Below, one piece after another: positions 1-5,234 of a stretch of 5,234 nucleotides of DNA. Within the stretch, counting starts at the first letter, position 1. Every line of letters starts with the position of its first letter. The notes beneath the pieces are model-generated. The model ran no database searches, had not been told where the DNA came from, and saw nothing but the letters and a program-made list of their open reading frames with translations. The position numbers and the translations under genes were made by a program. The stretch covers positions 1-5,234 of the forward strand of contig JAYTQQ010000099.1 of NCBI GenBank assembly GCA_043746635.1, in the 5' to 3' direction. Origin of the DNA: JAYTQQ01 sp043746635. GTDB taxonomy: Bacteria; Bdellovibrionota; Bdellovibrionia; Bdellovibrionales; JAMPXM01.

Positions 1-5
1 CTACC

Positions 6-11
6 AGGTGG
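6..11 (+). promoter_or_regulatory. Shine-Dalgarno deciding the nadA start
   Basis: AGGTGG, one mismatch from AGGAGG, lies 5 bases before ATG 17. It overlaps the in-frame GTG at 8, which has only seven bases of visible sequence before it and no visible ribosome site. This favours ATG 17 as the start. The reading frame stays open to the window edge, so a start further upstream cannot be excluded. Confidence 0.5.
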
Positions 12-16
12 CGACC

Positions 17-982
17 ATGAAATCGATCGAAAGCGAAATTCAGCAACTCAAAAAAGATCATGATGCCCTGTTGCTCGCCCACTTCTACGAGGAAGGCGAT
101 ATTCAAGACATCGCCGACGAAATTGGCGACAGCTATTTTCTCGCCCAAAGAGGGCAAAATAGTAAGGCAAAAGTGATTTTACTCGCCGGTGTTGTCTTCA
201 TGGCCGAGAGTGTAAAGTTACTCTCCCCCGAAAAGACTGTCTTGGTTCCGGATTTGGCGGCCGGTTGTTCGCTAGTCGAGATGTCTCCATATGATGATTA
301 CCTTGCGTGGAGACGCGCCCACCCTAAAGCCCTGTGTATCACCTACATCAATAGTTCAGTTGCTGTAAAGTCGATTTCAGATGTGATCTGTACGTCGAGC
401 AACGCCGAGAAAATCATCGCGTCGATTCCGGCGGATCGTGAAGTCCTTTTCGGACCGGATCGTAATCTCGGATCTTTTTTAATGAAAAAAACAGGCCGCA
501 AAATGACGATGTGGCCCGGCTCTTGTCAGGTGCATGTTTTATTTTCGAGTCGTGAGCTATTTTTACTCAAAGTAAAACACCCTCAAGCTTTGGTTATCGC
601 GCATCCGGAATGTAGCGAAGAGATTCTTAAATATTCGGATGTCGTCGGTTCGACGTCACGTTTGCTCGAAGAAGTAACTCGCAATAAATCGGTAAACGAA
701 TTTATCGTCGCGACTGAAACCGGAATCTTGCATCAAATGCAAAAAGCGCGCCCGGAGGCTCTGCTCATTCAGGCCCCGATGGAAGGCGGAAGTTGCGGCT
801 GTAATCATTGTCCGTTCATGAAACTCAACAATCTCGAAAAAATCCGCAATTCATTGCGCGACCTTTCTCCGGCGGTTGAAGTCGAAGAGCGTTTTCGTGA
901 AACGGCAAAATTATCATTAGACCGCATGATGAAAATCTCTCGCGGTGAAAGTGTTCAATGGCCTTCTGAATTCAATCAATAA
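17..982 (+). CDS. nadA: Quinolinate synthase NadA
   Basis: Cytosolic [4Fe-4S] enzyme that condenses iminoaspartate with dihydroxyacetone phosphate to quinolinate in de novo NAD synthesis, working between NadB and NadC (neither is in the window). From ATG 17 it is 321 residues, close to the 300-350 usual for the family. The three pseudo-symmetric domains carry the family signatures (numbered from GTG 8; subtract 3 for ATG 17): AHFY with His25 and Tyr27, GDS at 40-42, TYINSS at 112-117, CTSSNA at 128-133, FGPDRNLG at 148-155, HPEC at 199-202, GSTS at 214-217 and TETG at 236-239. The cluster ligands should be Cys87 (AAGCSL), Cys173 (GSCQVH) and Cys268, the last cysteine of a CxCxxCP motif. The chain ends with the expected helix (ERFRETAKLSLDRM) and looks intact. 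The GTG at 8 is an alternative start adding three residues; the upstream frame is open at the edge. No partner gene is adjacent on this strand. Confidence 0.95.
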   Translation: MKSIESEIQQLKKDHDALLLAHFYEEGDIQDIADEIGDSYFLAQRGQNSKAKVILLAGVVFMAESVKLLSPEKTVLVPDLAAGCSLVEMSPYDDYLAWRRAHPKALCITYINSSVAVKSISDVICTSSNAEKIIASIPADREVLFGPDRNLGSFLMKKTGRKMTMWPGSCQVHVLFSSRELFLLKVKHPQALVIAHPECSEEILKYSDVVGSTSRLLEEVTRNKSVNEFIVATETGILHQMQKARPEALLIQAPMEGGSCGCNHCPFMKLNNLEKIRNSLRDLSPAVEVEERFRETAKLSLDRMMKISRGESVQWPSEFNQ

Positions 983-993
983 AACTTGAGCGA

Positions 994-1007
994 AAATAAA
1001 TTTATTT
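994..1007. repeat. AT-only 14-bp palindrome after nadA
   Basis: AAATAAATTTATTT reads the same on both strands and begins 11 bases after the nadA stop. It contains only A and T and is followed by AAT, so as RNA it would fold weakly. It may mark a 3' end or a protein site, but it could also be chance in AT-rich spacer DNA. Confidence 0.3.
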
Positions 1008-1014
1008 AATGGCG

Positions 1015-1031
1015 TGTCTCAAAATGACACT
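1015..1031. promoter_or_regulatory. Imperfect 17-bp dyad, possible operator
   Basis: TGTCTCA, three A residues, then TGACACT: the two 7-base arms match as inverted repeats at five of seven positions about a centre at 1023. On a slightly different axis GTGTC (1014-1018) and GACAC (1026-1030) form a perfect 5-bp stem with a 7-base loop. The dyad sits between nadA and the PilZ gene, about 100 bases before the proposed PilZ-gene transcription start. This size and symmetry suit a dimeric helix-turn-helix regulator, for example an enhancer-binding type, but I cannot name the regulator and a weak RNA hairpin is an alternative. Confidence 0.3.
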
Positions 1032-1067
1032 GTCTTAACCGTCAGCTCCTACAGGATTTTTCGCGTT

Positions 1068-1093
1068 GTCGAAATGTTCGACTAATTTTTTTT
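1068..1093 (+). terminator. Probable intrinsic terminator after nadA
   Basis: A perfect 6-bp stem, GTCGAA (1068-1073) with TTCGAC (1077-1082), closes a 3-base ATG loop. After TAA come eight T residues (1086-1093). This is the layout of a Rho-independent terminator for transcripts leaving nadA, about 85 bases past its stop. The stem is short and the three-base gap before the T run makes it less than ideal. Confidence 0.5.
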
Positions 1094-1097
1094 AGCT

Positions 1098-1124
1098 TAA
1101 TAAAAGGTTCATCGCAGCCGATAA
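1098..1124 (+). promoter_or_regulatory. Possible sigma-28 (FliA) type promoter
   Basis: GCCGATAA at 1117-1124 is an exact match to the enterobacterial FliA -10 consensus. At the canonical 15-base spacing upstream lies TAAT (1098-1101), three of four matches to the TAAA core of the -35. A TAAA also occurs at 1101-1104 but only 12 bases away. Transcription would start near 1131, directly at the first ATG, leaving a leader of about 36 bases before ATG 1167. Flagellar-sigma control would suit a PilZ protein, but the weak -35 keeps this tentative. Confidence 0.35.
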
Positions 1125-1156
1125 ATAATTATGGATAATGATGATAAATTCGAACT

Positions 1157-1161
1157 AGGGG
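1157..1161 (+). promoter_or_regulatory. Ribosome site favouring PilZ start at 1167
   Basis: AGGGG lies 5 bases before ATG 1167. The upstream in-frame ATG 1131 has only GCCGATAAATAATT before it, with no purine-rich ribosome site at a useful distance. This is the main reason for preferring the shorter PilZ protein. Confidence 0.45.
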
Positions 1162-1166
1162 TCCCG

Positions 1167-1559
1167 ATGGCTAAACCTGCAGTTGAAAAACGCGTATCGG
1201 AAAGAATTGAAACCAGTGCGATTCGGGTTAAAAATCTAACCTCACTTGATCATGCCGAAGTGATCGCGAAAAGCGCGGTTTTAATAGATGCTTCGCACAC
1301 GGGTTTTCTTATACATGTAAGCCGCGCAGATCTTCTTGCGCAGTTCACTCGCGATTCTCTGACCCTAAATGAAATTTTAGGATCAAAAATGATATTGCTC
1401 TTAGAACAGATGAATCTTGAACTCACCGGCACCGTCGTTCGCACCAAGCGTATCAACAAAGGTCTATTTGAAGTTGCGATTGATTATACGGCAGAGGCGC
1501 CAGATTATTGGAGAGAATGTCTCATCGATTTACTTCCTCGTCCGGGCGAGTTCGATTAA
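1167..1559 (+). CDS. Single-domain PilZ protein, probable c-di-GMP receptor
   Basis: A 130-residue cytosolic protein from ATG 1167 (142 residues if the in-frame ATG 1131 is used), about the size of one PilZ domain plus short tails. Both parts of the c-di-GMP-binding signature are present: RxxxR (R9-V-S-E-R13) near the N-terminus and DxSxxG (D41-A-S-H-T-G46). They are followed by the alternating hydrophobic strands of a PilZ beta barrel (ILGSKMILLLEQ, LELTGTVVRTKR, GLFEVAIDY) and a C-terminal helix around WRECLIDLL. There is no fused output domain, signal peptide or membrane segment, so it should act by binding a partner, as single-domain PilZ proteins of motility or surface systems do. Its actual target cannot be read from the sequence. 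A FliA-like -10 lies just upstream. It is monocistronic here, converging on the minus-strand operon. Confidence 0.88.
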   Translation: MAKPAVEKRVSERIETSAIRVKNLTSLDHAEVIAKSAVLIDASHTGFLIHVSRADLLAQFTRDSLTLNEILGSKMILLLEQMNLELTGTVVRTKRINKGLFEVAIDYTAEAPDYWRECLIDLLPRPGEFD

Positions 1560-1563
1560 CAGC

Positions 1564-1610
1564 CAGCGGCCGCTGCGCAGCGGGCAAATCTACTGGGTTT
1601 GACGATTTGC
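1564..1610. repeat. Overlapping GC palindromes and stem after the PilZ gene
   Basis: Two perfect palindromes overlap just after the PilZ stop: CAGCGGCCGCTG (1564-1575) and CCGCTGCGCAGCGG (1570-1583). The second folds as a 5-bp stem with loop GCGC, and the two folds exclude each other. Next, GCAAATC (1584-1590) pairs with GATTTGC (1604-1610) around a 13-base loop. No T run follows on either strand, so this is not a standard intrinsic terminator. It may be a structured 3' end for the convergent transcripts. Confidence 0.45.
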
Positions 1611-1620
1611 ATAGCTCTTA

Positions 1621-1658
1621 TTAATCCAGTTTATCAATCCAGACTGATAAAGGATTAA
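1621..1658. terminator. Long hairpin at the 3' end of the minus-strand operon
   Basis: TTAATCC (1621-1627) pairs with GGATTAA (1652-1658), and TTTATCA (1630-1636) pairs with TGATAAA (1645-1651). This gives a 14-bp stem with a two-base AG bulge and an 8-base loop. It contains the stop codon of the last minus-strand gene (1655-1657). It could end or protect the operon transcript and, being symmetrical, may act on both strands. No U tract follows, so classical intrinsic termination is doubtful. Confidence 0.4.
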
Positions 1659-2302
1659 AGATCCACAAATCCTTGCACACGTTTCTCGCTCACCAAAACA
1701 ATTCCGTAATGAGCTGGTAAAAACCAGGCAATCGCCTCACTGATACCAGCATGCTCTTGCACCGGTGGTGAGCCTAAAGATTCAAGAGAAAAAGCCATGT
1801 CGTAAACTTTTTTATCCGTGCTCATTAAAGTGATGCGTGGCTTTAAAACTTTTTGATCCTTAAAAAATGCGAGCAAGATCGCGCGCAAATAAGAGGGCAA
1901 ATAATTTTCATTTGGCTCAGCAATAAAAATTCTATCATCCTGAACGACTAATTCTGAAGGTCCAAAATCTTCGACGTCAGTCAAAAGATGACCCGTGAGA
2001 CGATAGTTGCAGAGCATGCCGTAAGTGAGAACATAATCCGGAATCGCCTTGCCAGGATTCACCGCCATCCCGATACCACGTTCGGTGAGCCACTCGATCA
2101 CGCGAGTGCAGAGGTCATCACTCCGGTCCGAAATCTCGATGAATAAATAAGGCCAATTATCAGGGCCGGTACGCGGCTCCGGATCAAGTACAGTGACGAA
2201 CGCTGAAGGCAAAATCTCCAAGAGGGTCTTTTCCCAAGTGGCGTCACGCGATGCCGGCAACACTTTCAAAAGATCTAAAATTTTGCCTTGAATATCGATC
2301 AT
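1655..2302 (-). CDS. Unrecognised 215-residue protein coupled to the mutase
   Basis: I do not recognise this family. It is predicted soluble: no signal peptide, no clear membrane span, no P-loop, no B12-binding DxHxxG and only two cysteines (65, 98). Visible parts are a helical N-terminus (1-31), a strand and loop with PEPRTGPDNWPYLFIEI (41-57), a helix then strand RVIEWLTERGIGMAVNP (67-83), PDYVLTYGMLCNY (88-100), a helix YLRAILLAFFKD (138-149), and a C-terminal segment VYDMAFSLESLG with AWFLPAHYGIVLV (166-204). This mixed alpha/beta pattern looks like a compact globular protein. Its ATG overlaps the mutase TGA as ATGA and there is no clear ribosome site, so translation is probably coupled to the mutase. 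The position suggests a role with propionate/methylmalonyl-CoA metabolism, but that is inference only. It is not MeaB (no GTPase motifs), the small mutase subunit or an epimerase that I can recognise. Confidence 0.85.
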   Translation of the reverse strand: MIDIQGKILDLLKVLPASRDATWEKTLLEILPSAFVTVLDPEPRTGPDNWPYLFIEISDRSDDLCTRVIEWLTERGIGMAVNPGKAIPDYVLTYGMLCNYRLTGHLLTDVEDFGPSELVVQDDRIFIAEPNENYLPSYLRAILLAFFKDQKVLKPRITLMSTDKKVYDMAFSLESLGSPPVQEHAGISEAIAWFLPAHYGIVLVSEKRVQGFVDL

Positions 2303-3885
2303 ACCGTAATCGTTTCTTTGAAGAGTCCAAACACGGACCTCATCGCATCCGCAATTTCCCCGAGAGTGACTTTGTCTTCAACGGCAGCGATGAACAAAGG
2401 CATTAAATTATCGGTTCCCATCGCGGCTAACCGAATCTGCGCCAAATGCTTCGCAACTAAACGGGCATCACGAGACGCTTTGAACCGAATCAACCGCGCG
2501 ATCTGCTCGGTCGAGACCGCTTCGGACACACGCAAAACATCAGCGTCGAAATTATCTTCCTGAACGAAGTCATTTACCCCAACGACGATTTCTTTTTTGC
2601 TCTCGACGTTACGTTGATAGCGATAAGCCGCTTGTTGAATCTCTTTTTGGATCCAGCCTGATTCGATACACTTCACCACACCGCCGAGATCTTCGATACG
2701 CTTGATGTATTGCTCAGCTTGCTTTTCAATTTCGTCAGTTAAGTTTTCAATGTAGTAAGAGCCGCCGAGTGGATCTATGACATCGGCCACGCCCGTTTCG
2801 TTCGCGATAATCTGTTGGGTGCGCAGAGCAATCGTTGCGGCCTTCTCGGTTGGTAAACCAAGTGCTTCATCCATCGAGTTCGTGTGCAGGCTTTGCGTTC
2901 CACCGAGAACCGCAGCGAGAGCTTGCATCGTCACGCGCACAATATTATTTTCAGGCTGCTGAGCCGTCAGAGTGCTACCAGCAGTTTGTGTATGAAATCT
3001 CAGGCGCCATGACTTGTCGTCCTTAGCGTGAAAACGTTCACGCATGATCCGTGCCCACAAACGACGAGCGGCACGAAATTTTGCCACTTCTTCGAAAAAA
3101 TTATTGTGAACGTTAAAAAAGAAGCTGAGCCGACTCGCAAATGAATCAACGTCAAGGCCACGATCGATCGCCGCCTGAACATAGGTGATACCATCGGCAA
3201 TCGTGAACGCCACTTCCTGAACGGCGGTGCTGCCGGCTTCGCGGATATGGTAGCCAGAGATGCTGATCGTATTCCAGCTGGGAACTTCGTGTGAACAAAA
3301 GTCGAAAATATCAGTGATGATTCTCATCGAAGGCTTTGGCGGATAAATATAAGTTCCGCGCGCGATGTATTCTTTCAAAATATCGTTTTGAATGGTGCCG
3401 TTGATTTTCGACATCGGCACGCCACGCTTTTTCGCGACCGCGATGTAGAGTGCAAGTAAAATTCCTGCGGTGGAGTTAATCGTCATCGACGTCGAAATCG
3501 TATCGAGAGGCAAATCCTTCAACAAGATTTCCATGTCTTCGATTGAACTAATAGCGACACCGACTTTGCCGACTTCGCCCGTCGACATGATATGGTCAGA
3601 ATCATATCCCATTTGGGTCGGTAAATCGAAAGCGACCGACAATCCCGTCTGGCCTTTTTGCAACAATAGCTTATATCGTTCGTTACTCTGCGCCGCCGAA
3701 CCAAAGCCTGCGTACTGCCTCATCGTCCAGAAGCGCCCACGATACATATTGGTCTGTACCCCACGGGTGTAAGGATATTCTCCGGGAGTCCCGAGAGGGG
3801 CAGGAGGTGCCGAATGATAAATAGGATCAAGTTCAATCAAGCTTGAATTTTTAAAACTATCTTTTCGGTCTTTAGATTTTTTCAT
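2299..3885 (-). CDS. mcmA: Methylmalonyl-CoA mutase, catalytic (large) subunit
   Basis: Adenosylcobalamin-dependent isomerase interconverting methylmalonyl-CoA and succinyl-CoA in the cytosol. The 528 residues cover the substrate-binding TIM barrel and stop after MRSVFGLFKETITV, so the C-terminal B12-binding domain of the ~700-residue fused enzymes is absent. A separate small subunit must supply it, as in split mutases. Substrate residues match the Propionibacterium enzyme at almost constant offset: Tyr58 (Tyr89, in RQYAGF), Gln166 (Gln197), Arg176 (Arg207, in EYIARGTYIYPP), His213 (His244, in SGYHIREAG), Arg252 (Arg283), and HTQT at 298-301. Tyr and Arg at the first and third of these sites point to methylmalonyl-CoA; isobutyryl-CoA mutases have Phe and Gln. 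The TRGVQTNMYRGRFWTMRQY N-terminal region is typical. The gene starts 8 bases after the carrier-protein stop with no good ribosome site, suggesting coupled translation, and its stop overlaps the next ATG. Confidence 0.95.
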   Translation of the reverse strand: MKKSKDRKDSFKNSSLIELDPIYHSAPPAPLGTPGEYPYTRGVQTNMYRGRFWTMRQYAGFGSAAQSNERYKLLLQKGQTGLSVAFDLPTQMGYDSDHIMSTGEVGKVGVAISSIEDMEILLKDLPLDTISTSMTINSTAGILLALYIAVAKKRGVPMSKINGTIQNDILKEYIARGTYIYPPKPSMRIITDIFDFCSHEVPSWNTISISGYHIREAGSTAVQEVAFTIADGITYVQAAIDRGLDVDSFASRLSFFFNVHNNFFEEVAKFRAARRLWARIMRERFHAKDDKSWRLRFHTQTAGSTLTAQQPENNIVRVTMQALAAVLGGTQSLHTNSMDEALGLPTEKAATIALRTQQIIANETGVADVIDPLGGSYYIENLTDEIEKQAEQYIKRIEDLGGVVKCIESGWIQKEIQQAAYRYQRNVESKKEIVVGVNDFVQEDNFDADVLRVSEAVSTEQIARLIRFKASRDARLVAKHLAQIRLAAMGTDNLMPLFIAAVEDKVTLGEIADAMRSVFGLFKETITV

Positions 3886-3893
3886 CGAAATAT

Positions 3894-4424
3894 TTAATCT
3901 GGTTTCTCAAACGAAATCATGACTGTGCCAGTTTCGACATGATCGCCGTCTTTCACAAAAACGTCTTTAATTTTCACATCGTGAGAAGCGCGCATTTCAT
4001 TTTCCATTTTCATTGCTTCCATCGTGAGGATCGGAGAACCCGCTTTAAGAACATCACCCTTTTTAACCATGACCTTCACGATTTTACCTGGCATTCCACT
4101 GGTGAGGTTTTCGCCAGCGCCAAGGCTTCCGCCGCGCTTGAGACTTTCGTGAAGGATGCTTTCGTCATTATAAATTTTCACTTCACGGTAAGCTCCGCGC
4201 GTGTAAACCATATAGTCTGTGCCTGAACCGATGACATCGAGAACGTAAGAGCCATTGTTAAAAATCAAACTGATTACGTTTTCGACGAGCATATAGTCGG
4301 CTTTTGAAATTTCGTACTTCACCCATTCGGCAGCTTCTTCTTGAAGATTAATAATCCAAGATTTGCGCGACTCCGTAATGTCGATCTTATAATGTTTGTC
4401 TTTTAGATCTGCTTCAAAAAACAT
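3894..4424 (-). CDS. Biotin carboxyl carrier subunit of acyl-CoA carboxylase
   Basis: Carries biotin between the biotin carboxylase and carboxyltransferase sites of an acyl-CoA carboxylase, probably propionyl-CoA carboxylase given the adjacent mutase gene. The 176 residues have two parts. Residues ~110-174 are a biotinyl/lipoyl domain with MPGKI (111-115) and EAMKM (136-140); Lys139 is the biotinylation site, 37 residues from the end as expected. Residues 1-~95 are beta-rich and resemble the BT linker of propionyl- and methylcrotonyl-CoA carboxylase alpha chains, not the proline/alanine-rich linker of AccB. I therefore read it as the detached C-terminal part of a fused alpha subunit, not as the fatty-acid-synthesis AccB. 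Four bases separate it from the upstream carboxylase stop, and GAGG lies 7 bases before its ATG, so independent re-initiation is likely. A biotin protein ligase (BirA) encoded elsewhere would be needed. Confidence 0.92.
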   Translation of the reverse strand: MFFEADLKDKHYKIDITESRKSWIINLQEEAAEWVKYEISKADYMLVENVISLIFNNGSYVLDVIGSGTDYMVYTRGAYREVKIYNDESILHESLKRGGSLGAGENLTSGMPGKIVKVMVKKGDVLKAGSPILTMEAMKMENEMRASHDVKIKDVFVKDGDHVETGTVMISFEKPD

Positions 4425-4428
4425 AAAA

Positions 4429-5234
4429 TTACCTCAAAGATTTTTGTCGACCGATGCTTTTCCATTTGCTGTCTGTCGGATATTCAAGTTCATTGCGCGA
4501 TTTTTTATCATTGTACGCGGCAATCGCGGCGGTGATCAAAAACACGTGATCATCAACGACTCTGAAAAGTTTCGGCATTTTAATTTCGAGTTGTTTTTCG
4601 ATAAACTGGGTCGTGTAAGAGCCATCCAAGAACTGCGAAGCTCTCAAAATAGATTTATGCAAAACGATATTTGTTTTGATGCCAGTGATTGTAAATTCGG
4701 TGAGTGCGCGATCCAAGCGTGCGATCGCGTCTTCGCGGGTCTGTCCCCAGGCAATCAATTTTGCAATCATCGGATCGTAATAGATCGGCACTTCATAACC
4801 CGGATACGCATAAGAATCTGAACGGATGAACGGCCCTTGCGGATGACGGCATCTGCGAATCACACCCGGACTGGGAGTAAACGTCACCGGATCTTCCGCG
4901 CAAATACGCGCTTCGATCGCGTGGCCACGTTGAATGACTTCTTCTTGTTTGAAGCTGAGCGGCAAACCTGCCGCAACGTAAATTTGTTCGCGAACCAGAT
5001 CGATTCCTGTCACCATTTCGGTCACGGGGTGTTCGACTTGTAATCGCGTATTCATCTCCATGAAGAAAAATTCTTTGGTGATGTTATCAAAAATAAATTC
5101 GATCGTACCGGCACCGATATAGTTAATACTTTTTGCCGCTTGAACTGCGACTTCACCTAATTTTTTTCGAACCTCAGGGGGAACGGAAGGAGAAGGCGAC
5201 TCCTCAATGATTTTTTGGTGCCGTCGTTGCACTG
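4429..5234 (-). CDS. accC: Biotin carboxylase subunit of acyl-CoA carboxylase (5' part outside window)
   Basis: ATP-dependent carboxylation of carrier-bound biotin. Only the last ~268 codons are here; the frame continues past the right edge. The GTG at 5232 is an internal Val of the SVQRRHQK motif, not a start. Numbering from that Val, catalytic residues of the ATP-grasp core are present: R4-H5-Q6-K7, Glu45, then EMNTRLQVEHP with Glu59, Asn61, Arg63, Gln65, Val66 and Glu67 (E. coli Glu276, Glu288, Asn290, Arg292, Gln294, Val295, Glu296), and Arg137 (E. coli Arg338). The C-domain follows with YYDPMIAKLI and GIKTN. About 45 residues extend past the point where E. coli AccC ends (IEKQLEI), including helix FLITAAIAAYNDKK and SKWKSIGRQKSLR. 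This extension resembles the start of the BT linker in fused propionyl/methylcrotonyl carboxylase alpha chains. It is first in the visible operon. Confidence 0.93.
   Translation of the reverse strand, partial: VQRRHQKIIEESPSPSVPPEVRKKLGEVAVQAAKSINYIGAGTIEFIFDNITKEFFFMEMNTRLQVEHPVTEMVTGIDLVREQIYVAAGLPLSFKQEEVIQRGHAIEARICAEDPVTFTPSPGVIRRCRHPQGPFIRSDSYAYPGYEVPIYYDPMIAKLIAWGQTREDAIARLDRALTEFTITGIKTNIVLHKSILRASQFLDGSYTTQFIEKQLEIKMPKLFRVVDDHVFLITAAIAAYNDKKSRNELEYPTDSKWKSIGRQKSLR
4432..4435 (-). promoter_or_regulatory. Shine-Dalgarno of the biotin carrier gene
   Basis: On the minus strand GAGG abuts the biotin carboxylase stop (GAGGTAA) and lies 7 bases before the carrier ATG at 4424. It is the only strong ribosome site among the three internal operon junctions. 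It supports a genuine two-gene arrangement and argues against a frameshifted fusion gene. Confidence 0.65.

Noticed and set aside
794..814. CxCxxC motif in NadA in place of the CxxCxxC of E. coli
   Set aside because: The spacing differs from E. coli, where the first two cysteines can form a regulatory disulfide. As I recall, CxCxxCP is common in NadA of other phyla, so it is ordinary variation; only the last cysteine is needed as cluster ligand.
1047..1061. TCCTACAGGATTTTT as a terminator, or as a 16S-like fragment
   Set aside because: The stem is only 3-4 bp with a 2-4 base loop, too weak to terminate. The resemblance to a 16S rRNA segment stops after a few bases.
1250..1459. Minus-strand frame opposite the PilZ gene, and plus-strand frame 1417-1602 overlapping it
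   Set aside because: Both are shadows of a gene with clear RxxxR and DxSxxG motifs and show no family features of their own.
1566..1573. GCGGCCGC (NotI site) as a cloning or vector artefact
   Set aside because: It lies within a larger set of overlapping palindromes directly after a stop codon, with no adapter or polylinker sequence around it and normal genomic context on both sides.
4396..4821. 141-codon open frame on the plus strand opposite the carboxylase
   Set aside because: It lies wholly antisense to well-conserved carboxylase and carrier coding sequence, has no recognisable domain or ribosome site, and is explained by codon use on the minus strand. The same holds for the plus-strand frames at 2288, 2777, 2835, 3470, 3939 and 4837.
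5230..5232. GTG at 5232 as the start of the carboxylase
   Set aside because: It falls inside the conserved SVQRRHQK motif in the middle of the ATP-grasp domain, and the two remaining bases (CA) fit the preceding Ser codon. The gene simply runs off the window.

Overview
The window looks like ordinary chromosomal DNA from a Gram-negative bacterium with roughly balanced base composition. The best guess is a member of the Bdellovibrionota (Bdellovibrio-like). This rests on my impression of the PilZ protein, the NadA type and the split carboxylase/mutase gene set; no rRNA or other marker is present to prove it. I see no mobile element, CRISPR array, tRNA or rRNA.

There are two convergent halves. 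On the plus strand, positions 1-1559 carry nadA (quinolinate synthase, de novo NAD synthesis). After a 184-base gap with a likely intrinsic terminator, a 17-bp dyad and a flagellar-sigma-like promoter element comes a small PilZ-domain (c-di-GMP receptor) protein. I place its start at the internal ATG 1167, not at ATG 1131.

On the minus strand, from 5234 down to 1655, four tightly packed genes form one operon that enters from beyond the right edge. In transcription order they are: the C-terminal part of a biotin carboxylase subunit; a biotin carboxyl carrier protein; the catalytic (large) subunit of methylmalonyl-CoA mutase; and an unrecognised 215-residue protein whose ATG overlaps the mutase stop (ATGA). 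Gaps are 4 and 8 bases, and the last junction is a 4-base overlap.

Together the first three fit the propionyl-CoA to methylmalonyl-CoA to succinyl-CoA route: biotin-dependent carboxylation, then the B12-dependent carbon-skeleton rearrangement. The carboxyltransferase (beta) subunit, epimerase, B12-binding small mutase subunit and the mutase GTPase chaperone are not in the window and must be encoded elsewhere, possibly just upstream of the operon beyond position 5234.

The most interesting points are the orphan protein translationally coupled to the mutase, the division of the carboxylase alpha chain inside its linker (BT) domain, the mutase lacking a B12 domain, and the possible FliA control of the PilZ gene. 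I found no convincing wholly new system; the coupled orphan is the only real candidate for new function.
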